From Thiotrichaceae bacterium UBA973 (GTDB lineage Bacteria > Pseudomonadota > Gammaproteobacteria > Eutrophobiales > Eutrophobiaceae), in the NCBI GenBank assembly GCA_002292815.1, contig DBBX01000014.1:1-64000 (forward strand): a stretch of 64,000 nucleotides of DNA, read 5' to 3'. Shown piece by piece: positions 33,114 to 46,222 of the stretch; the first letter of the stretch is position 1, and each line of letters begins with the position of its first letter. The translations under genes were made by a program, and so were the position numbers. The notes beneath the pieces were generated by a model. That model was not told where the DNA came from. It was given only the letters and a program-made list of their open reading frames with translations, and did no database searches.

Positions 33114-33629
33114 TCAAATGTGCATCCTTCTAAAATTGGGGTCTGGCTTAGACGTTTCCCACATACTATTAAACACATCTAACATGTGCTTCGACTCGCG
33201 ACGACCGTTGAAGTTTACTTTTCCTCTGTATTGTTCTGCACTTTCTCGAAACAGGTATCCTATTTCATCGGCAATCAGGACCGCTTCATTGAATGATTTA
33301 TATTGTGACGAAGGTTTACGTATTTCGATATAACTGCTGATTTTCCCTGCTAAATCAACAAGCTTATGGCCTTTACGGACTATTAACTCAGGTTCAAAGG
33401 CCAGAATACGAATATCGACATTTCGTCCTTTCAATGCCAATTGCCGGACGGCTTCGACAAATTCAGGCTGGTCGTAGACGAAAGGATCCAGCTCTCTGGA
33501 AATAATGGCGAGTTTCAATTTGCATTGTTTTACCAGCGCGAGTGCCGCATCTGCATTATCTTGGCGAGTCTCGACTTTGATTGCTTCTTCTGTAGATTCA
33601 CCCAGAATGTATTCATCAAGGTTATTCAT
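33114..33629 (-). CDS. Conserved protein of unknown function (PLD-like, DUF7931-type)
   Basis: 171 residues, no signal peptide or membrane helix. Regions such as LAIISRELDPFVYDQPEFVEA, LALKGRNVDIRILAFEP and HKLVDLAGKISSYIEIRKP suggest an alpha/beta fold like the phospholipase D-like group found next to purB in other gammaproteobacteria. The HKD catalytic motif is not complete here, so enzymatic activity is doubtful. It starts 27 bp after the purB stop on the same strand and is probably co-transcribed with it. The name is tentative. Confidence 0.55.
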   Translation of the reverse strand: MNNLDEYILGESTEEAIKVETRQDNADAALALVKQCKLKLAIISRELDPFVYDQPEFVEAVRQLALKGRNVDIRILAFEPELIVRKGHKLVDLAGKISSYIEIRKPSSQYKSFNEAVLIADEIGYLFRESAEQYRGKVNFNGRRESKHMLDVFNSMWETSKPDPNFRRMHI

Positions 33630-33655
33630 GTTTGCATTTCGTCCTACAGTCCTTA

Positions 33656-35530
<1,875 letters not shown>

Positions 35531-35559
<29 letters not shown>

Positions 35560-36571
35560 GGATGGTTTCAATTGCTCTGATGATGTCTTTGGAGAGTTTG
35601 ATATCAATACTGTCGATATTGCTCTTTAGTTGTTCCATGGATGTGGCACCAATGATATTACTGGTCAGAAAGGGGCGGCTGTTGACAAAGGCCAAAGCCA
35701 TTTGCGCTGGGTCCAATCTGTTTTCTTGTGCCAGTTTGACATAGTCTGCCGTCGCCGCATCCGCTTGCGGGTTGGTGTAACGACTGAAACGATCCCACAA
35801 CACCAATCGTGTGCCTTCCGGTCGAGCACCGTTTAAAAATTTGCCACTCAAAACACCAAAGGCGAGCGGTGAATATGCCAACAAACCAGTTTGTTCACGG
35901 TGGGCAAATTCTGAAAGACCAATTTCAAATGACCGGTTCAATAGATTATAAGGATTTTGGATGCTGACTATTCTTGGTAAATTGAGTTCATTAGCAACAC
36001 GCAGATATTCAGAACACCCCCAAGGGGTTTCATTTGAGATACCAATCATGCGAATCTTGCCTGCTTTCACCAGACCATCAAGCACATCCAGTGTCTCGGC
36101 AATTGCAGTACCGTCTTTTTCCGGAGCATGGTAATAATCCAATCGACCAAAATAATTGGTGTCACGATCTGGCCAGTGCGTTTGATAGAGGTCGATGTAG
36201 TCCGTTTGCAGTCGTTTTAAAGAGGCATCTAATGCCTGATGGATATTCTTCTTATCCAGTTTGACACCACCCTCGCGCATGTAATCAACGAATGATTCAT
36301 TCCCACAAACCTTACTGGCAATAATCAATTTGTCGCGATCGTGTCTTTTAGCAAGCCAGGTACCGATATATGTTTCAGTCAGACCTTGTGTCTCTGCCAT
36401 AGGCGGCACCGGATACATCTCTGCTGTATCAATAAAATTAATTCCGGCATCAACGGCATAATCTAGTTGTTGGTGTGCTTCAGCTTCTGTGTTTTGTTGG
36501 CCCCAGGTCATTGTTCCTAGGCAGATTCGACTGACATCAATGTCGGTTTTACCTAACTTAGTGTATTCCAT
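35531..36571 (-). CDS. tas: Aldo/keto reductase, Tas-like
   Basis: 346-residue NADPH-dependent aldo/keto reductase of the TIM-barrel family. The family start MEYTKLGKTDIDVSRICLGTMTWG, the catalytic FIDTAEMYPVPPMAETQGLTE (Asp and Tyr), IIASKV (Lys), YQTHWPDRDT (His), ISNETPWG and SIQNPYNLLNRSFE closely follow E. coli Tas. Substrates unknown; Tas in E. coli can suppress a tyrosine auxotrophy. It is divergent from pyrC with about 100 bp between the starts. Confidence 0.92.
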
Positions 36572-36673
36572 ATTTATTTATGCCTTTAAAATGTTGATGT
36601 GACTAATGACAGTCACGGACAAACCACCTTGTATATGATACCTTTTACATACGAATATTTAAGCCAAAGCCGT

Positions 36674-37708
36674 ATGCAGACATTAACCATATCAAAACCT
36701 GACGATTTCCATCTCCACCTGCGCGATGGTGTTGCATTGTCGAGTGTCGTAAATCATACCGCTGCGCAATTTTCGCGCGCGATAGTCATGCCCAATCTTA
36801 AACCACCGGTGGTTAATACAGAAATGGCACTGGCCTACAGGGAACGTATCTTACAGTGTGTCGATGAAAAATATAATTTTGAACCGCTGATGACCTTATA
36901 TCTTACAGATAACACCTCAGCAGATACGATAAAAACAGCAGCAGAGTCGAGTATTATTAAGGCATTAAAATATTATCCCGCTGGTGCCACGACCAATTCT
37001 GATCAAGGTGTAACGGATATAAAGAAGACCTACGCAGCGCTAGAAGCAATGATGGAAACGCGCTTACCATTATTGGTGCACGGTGAAGTAACGGGTGACG
37101 ATGTCGATGTATTTGATCGCGAAGCCGTTTTTATAGACAAGGTGTTAATGCCCTTGGTAAAAAAATTTCCTGAACTCAAGATAGTTTTTGAACATATTAC
37201 GACACGCGCCGCCGCTGAGTTTGTCATCGGGTCAAATGATAAGGTTGCTGCAACGATTACACCACAACACATACTGTTAAATAGGAATGATTTATTCAAA
37301 GGTGGCTTGCAACCACATCATTATTGCCTACCTATATTAAAGGCAGAAGATGATCGGCAGGCGGTATCGGCAGCGGCAACCAGTGGTAATCCGAAATTTT
37401 TCCTCGGTACCGATAGTGCGCCGCATGCACGAAGCACAAAAGAAACCAGCTGTGGTTGTGCTGGTATTTATTCCGCGGCCAACGCACTAGAGATATACGC
37501 CGAAGCATTCGATGCGGCAGGACAACTCGATAAACTTGAAGCCTTCGCCAGTCATTATGGTGCGGACTATTACGAATTACCACGAAATACAGAACAAATG
37601 ACATTAGTAAAACAAGAACAAACCATTCCCGAGACATTACCGTTTGGTAATGAAGAAATTGTCCCCTTTCGCGCCGGAGGGACATGTTCATGGCAACTGA
37701 AGAAATAA
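36674..37708 (+). CDS. pyrC: Dihydroorotase (class II, E. coli type)
   Basis: 344 residues from the ATG at 36674; an in-frame GTG 25 codons earlier would add a tail absent from the family (E. coli 348). It closes carbamoyl-aspartate to dihydroorotate in pyrimidine synthesis. Zinc and active-site motifs: [10 protein letters not shown], the carbamylated Lys in [28 protein letters not shown] and [22 protein letters not shown]. The stop overlaps the start of rnt, so the two are probably co-translated. Confidence 0.96.
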   Translation: MQTLTISKPDDFHLHLRDGVALSSVVNHTAAQFSRAIVMPNLKPPVVNTEMALAYRERILQCVDEKYNFEPLMTLYLTDNTSADTIKTAAESSIIKALKYYPAGATTNSDQGVTDIKKTYAALEAMMETRLPLLVHGEVTGDDVDVFDREAVFIDKVLMPLVKKFPELKIVFEHITTRAAAEFVIGSNDKVAATITPQHILLNRNDLFKGGLQPHHYCLPILKAEDDRQAVSAAATSGNPKFFLGTDSAPHARSTKETSCGCAGIYSAANALEIYAEAFDAAGQLDKLEAFASHYGADYYELPRNTEQMTLVKQEQTIPETLPFGNEEIVPFRAGGTCSWQLKK

Positions 37709-38349
37709 AGGAAGCAACGCCTAATAAATCGCCGGTTGCTAAGCGATTCCGTGGATTTCTGCCCGTCATTGTTGATGTGGAAACAGCCGGTTTTAATGCG
37801 GGAACTGATGCACTATTAGAAATTGCAGCGGTAACGGTGACTGTCAATGAAGAACATCAATGGTGCATTGATGACGTCGTATCCAAACACGTCAATCCAT
37901 TCGAAGGGGCTAATTTAGATCAGGCATCACTCGATTTTATCGGCGTTGATCCGAATCATCCGTTTCGTAAACAGATCGCTGTTAGCGAAACTGAAGCCTT
38001 ACACGAAGTATTCAAACCGGTTAGAAAAAAAATAAAAGAACATAAATGCAGCCGAGCCATATTAGTCGGGCACAATGCATCATTTGATTTGGGTTTTCTA
38101 AATGCTGCAGTTGAACGTACACAGATCAAGCGCAATCCATTTCATCCGTTCAGCACTTTTGATACCGCAACTATGGCAGGTCTTGCCTATGGACAAACAG
38201 TATTGGCACGTGCAGCAGAAGAAGCAGGGCTGAAGTGGGATACCAAAGAAGCGCACTCTGCACGATATGATGCAGAACAAACTGCGTTATTGTTTTGTGA
38301 GATTGTTAATCGGTGGAATGAGTGTTCGGGTTTGTTCAAGGTTGATTAA
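37690..38349 (+). CDS. rnt: Ribonuclease T
   Basis: 219 residues from the ATG at 37690; GGAGGG eight bases upstream favours it over the ATG at 37684, which is too close. DEDD 3'-exonuclease that trims tRNA CCA ends and stable RNA 3' ends. The four motifs are visible: [33 protein letters not shown], and [14 protein letters not shown] near the C terminus. It overlaps pyrC by 19 bp. Confidence 0.94.
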   Translation: MATEEIKEATPNKSPVAKRFRGFLPVIVDVETAGFNAGTDALLEIAAVTVTVNEEHQWCIDDVVSKHVNPFEGANLDQASLDFIGVDPNHPFRKQIAVSETEALHEVFKPVRKKIKEHKCSRAILVGHNASFDLGFLNAAVERTQIKRNPFHPFSTFDTATMAGLAYGQTVLARAAEEAGLKWDTKEAHSARYDAEQTALLFCEIVNRWNECSGLFKVD

Positions 38350-38561
38350 ACACATAGTTATATTTTCTTATACCATCAGTTTTTGAATCTGGATTTATAG
38401 TGTCTTTTTGTTTTTCTCTATCGAGTCTGTGCCAGATATCCTTAACATACTCAAGCTTGAACCTTTGTTTAAAACCATACTATTCACTTCTAAAACGAAA
38501 TGATAACCATAGCTATGAAATATTATAAATCTCGGCCAACAGGTGATAGATGAATAATTTC

Positions 38562-39872
38562 TTATCCTTTTATTTTAGTTTCCCAACTTTTTGCTTTCTC
38601 CATCAACCTTGAATATTCCATCGTCGTTAATTCTCTGTTCTTTAAAACTTGTTTTCCTGCTATCCACACGTCGCTGACTTGCTCTCGATTTCCGGCATAG
38701 ATAATTTGCGATAGAGGTTCGTACAGGGGTGCGGTTTCAAGTTGATTGAGGTTGATTGCAACGATGTCGGCTTGTTTACCTTTCTTTAATGAACCTATTG
38801 ATTCATTCAGACCAAGTGCCTTTGCGCCATTGAGTGTGGCCATCTTTAAGGTGGTATGTGCATCGAGGACAGTGCTGTCGTTGGCTACGCCTTTGGCGAG
38901 TATGGCGGCGATGCGCATTTCACCGATCATGTCTAAGTCATTATTGCTGGCTGTGCCATCGGTACCGATGCATACGTTTACACCTGCATTATGTAGTTGT
39001 GCTGCTGGACAAAAGCCGCTGGCGAGTTTTAGATTAGACTCAGGACAATGTGCAACACTCACACCGAGTTTGACGAGTTGTTCTATTTCAGATTGTTCTA
39101 ATTGGGTCATATGTACGGCCAACATGCGCGGACTGATTAGGCCAAGTTCTGATAATCGTTGTAGCGGGCGTTTGCCGTATTGTTCGATACTTTGTTCAAC
39201 TTCAAATGCGGTTTCGTGGATGTGCATATGAATCGGGATGTCGAGTTCTTCGGCGACCACATAGATCCGTTTTAGTGGCTCGTCCGAAACAGTGTAGGGC
39301 GCGTGTGGTGCAAAAGCGGTATTTACCAGGGGGTTATGTCGATAAGTGTCGTGTACTTGTTCTCCCTTGAGCAGATACTCGTCAGGGTCATTCGCCCATG
39401 CGGTGGGGAAGTCGATCAGGATTAAACCGACAACGACACGCATGCCGACATTCGCACAGACTTCTGCTGTTTGATCAGGGAAGAAATACATATCGTTAAA
39501 GCAGGTGGTACCGCCACGGATCATTTCGGCTACGGCGATTTCCGTACCGTCTTTGACGAATTCAGGATTTACCCATTTCTGTTCAGCAGGCCAGATATGC
39601 TTATTGAGCCATTCCATTAAAGGCAGGTCATCGGCTAGGCCGCGTAACAGGGTCATAGCTGCATGGGTATGTGCATTGATCAACCCGGGTATGATTGCGT
39701 GTTGATCCAGATTATGTTCTTCCAATGCCGAAAACTTCTTACGCGCATCATCAGTGGGTAGTATCCCTTCGATGCTATCGTTTTTGATCGCGATTGAATA
39801 ATTTTCATAGACGGTATTTGCCGGTTCAACAGGTATAATCCATCTGGCATGAATTAAGGTATCAACATTCAT
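38562..39872 (-). CDS. mtaD: 5-methylthioadenosine/S-adenosylhomocysteine deaminase (TRZ/ATZ family)
   Basis: 436 residues from the ATG at 39872; longer in-frame starts reach into mtnA and lack family support. Amidohydrolase superfamily: metal-site GLINAHTHAAMTLLRG, IHMHIHETAFEVEQ, AHCPESNLKLASG and CIGTDGTASNNDLDM. It should deaminate methylthioadenosine to methylthioinosine. Specificity is supported by the adjacent mtnA and by a methylthioinosine phosphorylase gene elsewhere in the window. Divergent from mtnA. Confidence 0.85.
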   Translation of the reverse strand: MNVDTLIHARWIIPVEPANTVYENYSIAIKNDSIEGILPTDDARKKFSALEEHNLDQHAIIPGLINAHTHAAMTLLRGLADDLPLMEWLNKHIWPAEQKWVNPEFVKDGTEIAVAEMIRGGTTCFNDMYFFPDQTAEVCANVGMRVVVGLILIDFPTAWANDPDEYLLKGEQVHDTYRHNPLVNTAFAPHAPYTVSDEPLKRIYVVAEELDIPIHMHIHETAFEVEQSIEQYGKRPLQRLSELGLISPRMLAVHMTQLEQSEIEQLVKLGVSVAHCPESNLKLASGFCPAAQLHNAGVNVCIGTDGTASNNDLDMIGEMRIAAILAKGVANDSTVLDAHTTLKMATLNGAKALGLNESIGSLKKGKQADIVAINLNQLETAPLYEPLSQIIYAGNREQVSDVWIAGKQVLKNRELTTMEYSRLMEKAKSWETKIKG

Positions 39873-39931
39873 CTTGAAAAAGGTATCCTTGGTTTTTTCA
39901 CCATGATAAGTCATTAACTGGATAAAACGAA

Positions 39932-40987
39932 TTGAACGATAAGAAATTAGAATTCCCGGCGAAATCATTTGCTGCTGTTAAGTGGAATGCGGGTATGTTG
40001 ACGCTATTGGATCAGAGAAAATTACCCAGAGAGATAAACTATATTGATTACGATTCTGCGCTTGCGGTTGCGGTGGCAATAAAAGATATGGTTGTTCGCG
40101 GGGCACCGGCAATTGGTATTGCTGCAGCCTATGCGGTCGTTTTAGCAGCACGATCAGCCTGGCAGGATGCAGCAGAATCATGGCGAGAAAAGATAGAGGC
40201 TGACCTTGAGTCACTTGCTGCGGCAAGACCTACAGCGGTTAATTTGCATTGGGCTATAGCTGAGATGAGGAAAGTCTTTGATTCGTTAGAGGGCGATCCA
40301 GAACCCGTCTTATTGGAAACTGCCATTCGTATCCATGATGAGGATATAGCTGCAAATCACGAGATGGGACGTTTAGGTGCTGAGTTAATCATGGCGGATA
40401 GTGAGGTGGTCACACATTGTAATGCGGGAGCATTAGCTACTGGTGGCTATGGTACGGCGCTAGGAGTAATTAGAACGGCATTTAAAAATGGTTCAATCAA
40501 AAATGTATTTTCATCTGAAACCCGACCCTGGTTCCAGGGCGCGCGTTTGACCAGTTGGGAATTACAACAGGATCATATTCCGGTGAATCTAGTGATTGAT
40601 TCTGCTATTGCAAGCGTTATGGAAAATAACAAGATAGCCTGGCTTATAGTCGGTTCAGATCGAATTGCTGCGAATGGTGATGTCGCAAATAAGATCGGTA
40701 CCTATTCGCATGCGGTTTCTGCTTTCTACCACGGGGTAAAAGTGATGGTTGTGGCACCGTCATCGACGGTTGATATGGATATTAAATCTGGTGCAGATAT
40801 TCCAATCGAAAATCGTGGCACTGAAGAAGTAACAAATTTTAAGACGACACGAATCGCTCCAGATGACATCGAGGCCATTAATCCGGCATTCGATATTACC
40901 CCGGCAAAACTGGTAGATGTCATCGTCACAGAAAAAGGAATTGTGCATAATCCCGACACTGAAAAAATGCTTGCATTATTCGGATAA
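39932..40987 (+). CDS. mtnA: S-methyl-5-thioribose-1-phosphate isomerase
   Basis: 351 residues, TTG start at 39932. It isomerises methylthioribose-1-phosphate to methylthioribulose-1-phosphate in methionine salvage. Motifs: VKWNAGMLTLLDQRKLP, MVVRGAPAIGIAAAYAV, active-site Cys in THCNAGALATGGYGTALG and active-site Asp in VGSDRIAANGDVANKIGTY. No other mtn genes (mtnB, C, D) lie next to it, so the later salvage steps must be encoded elsewhere or missing. Its start is about 60 bp from that of mtaD. Confidence 0.95.
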   Translation: MNDKKLEFPAKSFAAVKWNAGMLTLLDQRKLPREINYIDYDSALAVAVAIKDMVVRGAPAIGIAAAYAVVLAARSAWQDAAESWREKIEADLESLAAARPTAVNLHWAIAEMRKVFDSLEGDPEPVLLETAIRIHDEDIAANHEMGRLGAELIMADSEVVTHCNAGALATGGYGTALGVIRTAFKNGSIKNVFSSETRPWFQGARLTSWELQQDHIPVNLVIDSAIASVMENNKIAWLIVGSDRIAANGDVANKIGTYSHAVSAFYHGVKVMVVAPSSTVDMDIKSGADIPIENRGTEEVTNFKTTRIAPDDIEAINPAFDITPAKLVDVIVTEKGIVHNPDTEKMLALFG

Positions 40988-41116
40988 TTTAGGCCCGGAA
41001 ACACTTATTAAAAAGTAAAATTTTGGTAGGGTAAATGGCTGAAATATGTTAATATTCGCGCTTGAAAAATAACTAGAAATTAAGGCTTTTTTTGCTCCCT
41101 TTTCCATCAATAATTT

Positions 41117-43675
41117 ATGTCCGATTCTGATTTCGCACGTGCGCTTTCGCACGTCAATATAGAAGACGAAATGCGGCAGTCCTATATGGACTATGCCATG
41201 AGTGTTATCGTCGGTCGCGCCCTGCCTGATGTCCGTGATGGTCTGAAGCCGGTGCATCGTCGCGTTCTGTTTGCGATGAAAGAAATGGGTAACGACTATA
41301 ACAAGCCCTATAAAAAATCAGCCCGTGTCGTGGGTGATGTCATTGGTAAATACCACCCACATGGCGATACCGCAGTTTATGACACGATGGTACGTATGGC
41401 TCAGCCTTTTTCCTTGCGCTATGTATTGGTCGATGGACAAGGTAACTTCGGTTCAGTTGACGGTGACTCTCCCGCCGCGATGCGATACACCGAAGTCCGT
41501 ATGTCGCGAATTGCACATGAGATTCTAGAAGATCTCGATAAAGAAACGGTTGATTTTTCACCGAACTACGATGGTTCTGAGCATGAGCCCGTGGTTATGC
41601 CGACCCGTATCCCCAATCTACTTGTAAACGGTTCCAGTGGTATTGCTGTGGGCATGGCGACTAATATCCCTCCACACAATATGACAGAGGTCGTGACTGC
41701 CTGTTTGGCCTTGATTGAAAACCCGGAATTAACTATTCCGGAATTAATGCAACATATTCCAGGACCTGATTTTCCAACTGCAGCCATTATTAATGGCTCA
41801 TCCGGCATCAGAGAAGCTTATGAGACAGGTCGTGGTCGCATCTATGTCCGCGCGCGTACTGAGATTGAAGAAAATGACTCAGGTAGCAAGATTATTATTC
41901 ACGAGCTTCCTTATCAGGTTAACAAGGCGCGTTTAGTTGAAAAGATAGCAGAACTGGTCAAGGACAAGAAGTTAACTGGCATCCGTGAACTACGCGATGA
42001 ATCTGATAAAGATGGGATGCGCGTTGTCATTGAACTACGTCGTGGCGAAGTCGCAGAAGTTATCCTGAATAATTTGTATAAGTTTACCCAGATGCAATCT
42101 GTGTTTGGCATCAATATCGTGGCATTAGCTGATAATCGACCGCGTTTGATGAATCTGAAGGATTTACTGGAAGCGTTTATTAGTCACCGCCGTGAAGTAG
42201 TTACGCGTCGAAGTCTTTTTGAATTACGTAAGGCAAGAGCCCGTGCCCATGTTTTAGAAGGGCTTGCGGTTGCCTTAGCCAACATTGACCCTGTCATAGC
42301 ACTTATTAAACAGTCTGCCAGTCCTGCTGAGGCCAAGACTAGTCTTTTAGCAGAGACCTGGGAATCGGGTGCTGTTGTTGAAATGTTAAAGAGTGCCGGT
42401 GCCGATGCGTCTAGACCTGATAACTTATCTAAGGAATATGGTCTTACCGAGGCGGGTTATCGACTCTCTCCTGTGCAGGCGCAGGCAATTCTTGAGTTGC
42501 GGTTACAAAAATTAACCGGTCTCGAAAAAGATAAGATTCTAAAAGAATACGGTGAGTTATTAGATGCTATTGCAGCCTTACTAGACATTCTCTCTCGGCC
42601 TGAGCGCTTAATGGAAGTCATACGTGGTGAATTGAAAGACATCCTGGAACGTTATGGCGATGAACGAAAAACAGAGATCGTTCACACCCAGGAAGATCTG
42701 AGTATGGAAGATCTTATTACGGAAGAAGATGTCGTCGTAACGCTATCTCATGCCGGTTATGCTAAATCACAACCGATGGATACTTACCGCTCGCAAAAAC
42801 GGGGTGGGCGCGGGAAGTCAGCAACCTCAGTTAAAGACGAAGATTTTATTGATAAATTATTCATCGCCAGTACCCACGATACGATCTTATGCTTTTCTAA
42901 TCGTGGAAAAGTATATTGGCTTAAGGTCTATGATTTACCACAAGCTAGCCGTAGCGCCCGTGGCAAACCGATCATTAATCTATTGCCTTTAGAAGAAGGC
43001 GAGCAGATCAATGCCATATTGCCGATACGTGAATATGAGGAAAATAAATTTATCTTTATGGCAACCGCAGATGGCACAGTCAAGAAAACGTCATTAGCCG
43101 AATTTTCGAGAGCGCGCCTAAGTGGGAAACGTGCAATAGAGTTAGCCGATGGGAATAAGCTCATTGGTGTTGAAATTACTGATGGTGATCACGATATCAT
43201 GCTGTTTAGTAATACTGGTAAGGTCGTACGTTTTCCAGAATCTCATGTCCGTGCGACAGGCAGAACTGCAAAAGGTGTGCGTGGAATTCGTTTGAATAAA
43301 GACCAAAATGTTATTTCATTAATTATTGTTGAAAACAAAGAAGTAACGATTTTGACAGCCACAGAAAATGGTTATGGAAAACGCACTGCGGTTGAGGATT
43401 ATCCTCAGAAATCACGTGGTGGTGTGGGTGTTATCTCCATTCAGGTATCAGAACGTAATGGCAATGTCGTTGGCGCTGTGTCAGTCGAGAATGATGATGA
43501 GATTATGTTGATTAGTGATCAAGGCACGTTAATAAGGACACCTGTTAAAGACATCTCTGTCTTCGGCCGCAATACTCAAGGTGTAAGACTGGTTAATTTG
43601 AATGAAACAGAACATTTGGCTGGCCTTGAACGTATTATTGAATATGGGGAAGATGAACAAGAACAAGAAAGCTGA
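41117..43675 (+). CDS. gyrA: DNA gyrase subunit A
   Basis: 852 residues (E. coli 875). Type II topoisomerase subunit that cuts and rejoins DNA to introduce negative supercoils. N-terminal winged-helix/breakage domain with the quinolone region [19 protein letters not shown] (Thr85 where E. coli has Ser83; Asp89 for Asp87) and catalytic Tyr in [10 protein letters not shown]. The C-terminal beta-pinwheel carries the GyrA box in [11 protein letters not shown]. It starts the gyrA-pheA-hisC-tyrA-aroA-cmk-rpsA supercluster. Confidence 0.98.
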   Translation: MSDSDFARALSHVNIEDEMRQSYMDYAMSVIVGRALPDVRDGLKPVHRRVLFAMKEMGNDYNKPYKKSARVVGDVIGKYHPHGDTAVYDTMVRMAQPFSLRYVLVDGQGNFGSVDGDSPAAMRYTEVRMSRIAHEILEDLDKETVDFSPNYDGSEHEPVVMPTRIPNLLVNGSSGIAVGMATNIPPHNMTEVVTACLALIENPELTIPELMQHIPGPDFPTAAIINGSSGIREAYETGRGRIYVRARTEIEENDSGSKIIIHELPYQVNKARLVEKIAELVKDKKLTGIRELRDESDKDGMRVVIELRRGEVAEVILNNLYKFTQMQSVFGINIVALADNRPRLMNLKDLLEAFISHRREVVTRRSLFELRKARARAHVLEGLAVALANIDPVIALIKQSASPAEAKTSLLAETWESGAVVEMLKSAGADASRPDNLSKEYGLTEAGYRLSPVQAQAILELRLQKLTGLEKDKILKEYGELLDAIAALLDILSRPERLMEVIRGELKDILERYGDERKTEIVHTQEDLSMEDLITEEDVVVTLSHAGYAKSQPMDTYRSQKRGGRGKSATSVKDEDFIDKLFIASTHDTILCFSNRGKVYWLKVYDLPQASRSARGKPIINLLPLEEGEQINAILPIREYEENKFIFMATADGTVKKTSLAEFSRARLSGKRAIELADGNKLIGVEITDGDHDIMLFSNTGKVVRFPESHVRATGRTAKGVRGIRLNKDQNVISLIIVENKEVTILTATENGYGKRTAVEDYPQKSRGGVGVISIQVSERNGNVVGAVSVENDDEIMLISDQGTLIRTPVKDISVFGRNTQGVRLVNLNETEHLAGLERIIEYGEDEQEQES

Positions 43676-43861
43676 TTTCTTGTAAGGCCACTCTTGCTAC
43701 TGCAAAATATTTCGGATGTATTTCCAGCTATAAGACGTTCCAATTATGCAGTTTCATGAAAAAACAGTGCAAATATACTAGCGACTCCTTAACAACGGCT
43801 TGTCTCTACCGTATCCTGTCACACTTGGAAAACAATATAAGAAATAACCTGGTGCTCGACC

Positions 43862-44947
43862 ATGTCCGAAGATAAAAAACTAGCACAGCTGCGTGTTGAT
43901 ATAGATGCATTAGATAATCAATTGATTGATCTAATTAGTGATCGCGCGCGTCTGGCACAAAAAGTTGCTGAGGTGAAAAATGCATCACCTGAACCCGCAA
44001 ATTTTTATCGTCCTGAACGTGAAGCTCAAATATTAAAAAAAGTAATAGAACAAAATAAAGGTCCACTTTCTGAAGAAGAGATGGCACGACTTTTCCGTGA
44101 GATCATGTCGGCTTGCCTGGCATTGGAACAACAACTGGATATTGCCTATCTGGGACCAGAAGGTACCTTTACACAATCCGCTGCACTCAAACACTTTGGG
44201 CATTCTGTTAATACGACTGCTTTCGGTACTGTTGATCAAGTATTTCGTGAAGTTGAATCAGGCGCCTCACACTACGGAGTAGTCCCGGTTGAAAACTCAA
44301 TCGAAGGTGTTGTCAATCACACATTGGATATGCTCAATCACTCCAGTTTAATTATATGTGGTGAAGTTGAATTACGAATACATCATCACCTGCTAAGCAA
44401 CGATGAGTCATTTGATGAAATAACAATCGTTTATTCACATCAACAAGCCCTAGCGCAATGTCGAGCATGGTTGGATACGCATTTGAATAAGGCGGAACGC
44501 ATTGCCGTCAGTAGTAATGCCGAAGCAGCTCGCATTGCCAGCAATGAGCAACATGTTGCTGCCATAGCAAGCAGTGTTGCAGGCGAGTTATATCAGTTAA
44601 ATAACCTTGCCAGTAATATTGAAGATCAACCCGATAACACCACCCGCTTTTTAGTTATTGGCAAAGAAGCGTGTAGCGCTTGTGGTCACGACAAGACTTC
44701 TTTGATTTTTTCAGCACCCAATAAGCCTGGTGCATTGCATAAAATGTTAAGTTGTTTTGCTGATAACGGTGTCAGCATGACACGAATTGAATCCAGACCC
44801 TCACGTCGTGAGATGTGGGATTATGTTTTCTTCGTTGATATTGAAGGTCATGCTGATGATCAAGCTGTTAAAGAAGCATTACTTGAGTTAGAAGAACATG
44901 CAGCGATGGTTAAATTATTAGGTTCTTACCCTAAGGCCGTCCTCTAG
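43862..44947 (+). CDS. pheA: Bifunctional chorismate mutase / prephenate dehydratase
   Basis: 361 residues. Three domains: AroQ-type chorismate mutase (1-95, LRVDIDALDNQLIDLISDRARLAQ), prephenate dehydratase (about 95-270, IAYLGPEGTFTQSAA and DNTTRFLVIG) and a C-terminal ACT domain (about 278-355, NKPGALHKMLSCFADNGVSMTRIESRP) that senses phenylalanine. It commits chorismate to phenylalanine. The gene serC, usual between gyrA and pheA in this cluster, is absent; 186 bp of non-coding DNA lie there instead. Confidence 0.97.
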   Translation: MSEDKKLAQLRVDIDALDNQLIDLISDRARLAQKVAEVKNASPEPANFYRPEREAQILKKVIEQNKGPLSEEEMARLFREIMSACLALEQQLDIAYLGPEGTFTQSAALKHFGHSVNTTAFGTVDQVFREVESGASHYGVVPVENSIEGVVNHTLDMLNHSSLIICGEVELRIHHHLLSNDESFDEITIVYSHQQALAQCRAWLDTHLNKAERIAVSSNAEAARIASNEQHVAAIASSVAGELYQLNNLASNIEDQPDNTTRFLVIGKEACSACGHDKTSLIFSAPNKPGALHKMLSCFADNGVSMTRIESRPSRREMWDYVFFVDIEGHADDQAVKEALLELEEHAAMVKLLGSYPKAVL

Positions 44948-45109
44948 TGGAGCTCTTTATAATGCACTTTTTTCATCATATCTTCTTCAGCTTCTTGCTC
45001 AAGTTCTCCTGTATTAACTATACATTCCGGTTCTGCGCGCGATGCTTCCTCGATCTGACGAAAAAATTAGTATTAACAGCGCCCCACATGACTTTAGTGA
45101 TTAGATAAT

Positions 45110-46222
45110 ATGTCTTGTGATTTATTTTCGCTTGCTACGCCGGGTGTTGCTGGTCTTCAGCCATATCATCCTGGTAAACCTATTGAAGAGTTACAACGCG
45201 AGCTCGGATTAGATGAAATCATTAAGCTTGCGTCTAATGAAAACCCGTTAGGGCCAAGTCAAAAGGTGTTGGCTGCTATTGCGGCGACGAAAGACCTATC
45301 ACGCTATCCCGATGGAAATGGATTCAATTTAAAGAAAGCGCTTGCTGAAAAACATGATATTGAAACAGATCGTATTACATTGGGTAATGGATCAAATGAT
45401 ATTTTGGAAATGGTGGCACGCGCTTTTGTTAATACAGAACATCAGGTTATCTATTCACAACATTCATTTGCAGTTTATCCTATCGTGACACAGGCAGTAG
45501 GTGCAGAACATGTCGTTGTCCCTGCGTATAAATGGGGGCATGATTTGCCAGCAATGTTGGCAGCGGTAACCGATAAAACTCGATTAATGTTTATTGCTAA
45601 TCCTAATAACCCTACAGGAACATGGATTAGGCGTGAAAGTCTGAGGCACCTGCTAGAGAATATTCCTGAGCATGTCATCGTCTTAGTAGATGAAGCCTAT
45701 TTTGAATATGCTGCTAGTGAAGAGGACTATCCTGATAGTAGTTTATGCTTAGATGACTTTAGTAATTTAATTGTCACGCGTACTTTTTCCAAGGCTTATG
45801 GTTTAGCAGGTCTTCGAGTCGGTTATGGCCTATCTAACCCAGCTGTAGCCAACTTGTTGAATCGAGTACGGCAACCGTTTAATAATAATAGTTTGGCATT
45901 AGTTGCAGCTGAAACTGCATTGCAAGACGAAAAATATATTGAGCGTAGTGTCTCTGTAAATCAATCTGGGATGCAGTCACTAATTAAAGCATTTGATAAG
46001 TTGGGTTTGGAATTTATTCCATCAAAAGGAAATTTCATTTGTGTAGATTTTAAACAACCGACTGACGGACTATATCAATCCTTACTAAAAGCAGGCGTTA
46101 TTGTACGACCTGTTGCGAACTATGGTATGCCCAATCATTTGCGTGTCAGTATTGGCACAGAGCCAGAGAACTTGCGCTTTATAAATGAACTTGCAAAAAT
46201 TGTGACGACACAGAAATGTTAA
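45110..46222 (+). CDS. hisC: Histidinol-phosphate / aromatic aminotransferase
   Basis: 370-residue fold-type I PLP enzyme. KLASNENPLGPSQKVLAAI at the start, FIANPNNPTGTW, VLVDEAYFEYA and the PLP-lysine segment TRTFSKAYGLAGLRVGY are HisC hallmarks. Lying between pheA and tyrA it may chiefly transaminate phenylpyruvate, hydroxyphenylpyruvate or prephenate as well as imidazole-acetol phosphate (context inference). Its stop overlaps the tyrA start by 7 bp. Confidence 0.93.
   Translation: MSCDLFSLATPGVAGLQPYHPGKPIEELQRELGLDEIIKLASNENPLGPSQKVLAAIAATKDLSRYPDGNGFNLKKALAEKHDIETDRITLGNGSNDILEMVARAFVNTEHQVIYSQHSFAVYPIVTQAVGAEHVVVPAYKWGHDLPAMLAAVTDKTRLMFIANPNNPTGTWIRRESLRHLLENIPEHVIVLVDEAYFEYAASEEDYPDSSLCLDDFSNLIVTRTFSKAYGLAGLRVGYGLSNPAVANLLNRVRQPFNNNSLALVAAETALQDEKYIERSVSVNQSGMQSLIKAFDKLGLEFIPSKGNFICVDFKQPTDGLYQSLLKAGVIVRPVANYGMPNHLRVSIGTEPENLRFINELAKIVTTQKC

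Noticed and set aside
38746..39231. 161-codon + strand frame opposite the MTA deaminase gene
   Set aside because: Ser/Cys-rich antisense shadow; the - strand frame carries all amidohydrolase motifs.
44944..45066. A 40-codon - strand frame between pheA and hisC with acidic, protein-like sequence
   Set aside because: It has no start codon before two late ATGs, overlaps the pheA stop and matches no family I recognise. It may be a remnant, but evidence is too thin to list as a gene.
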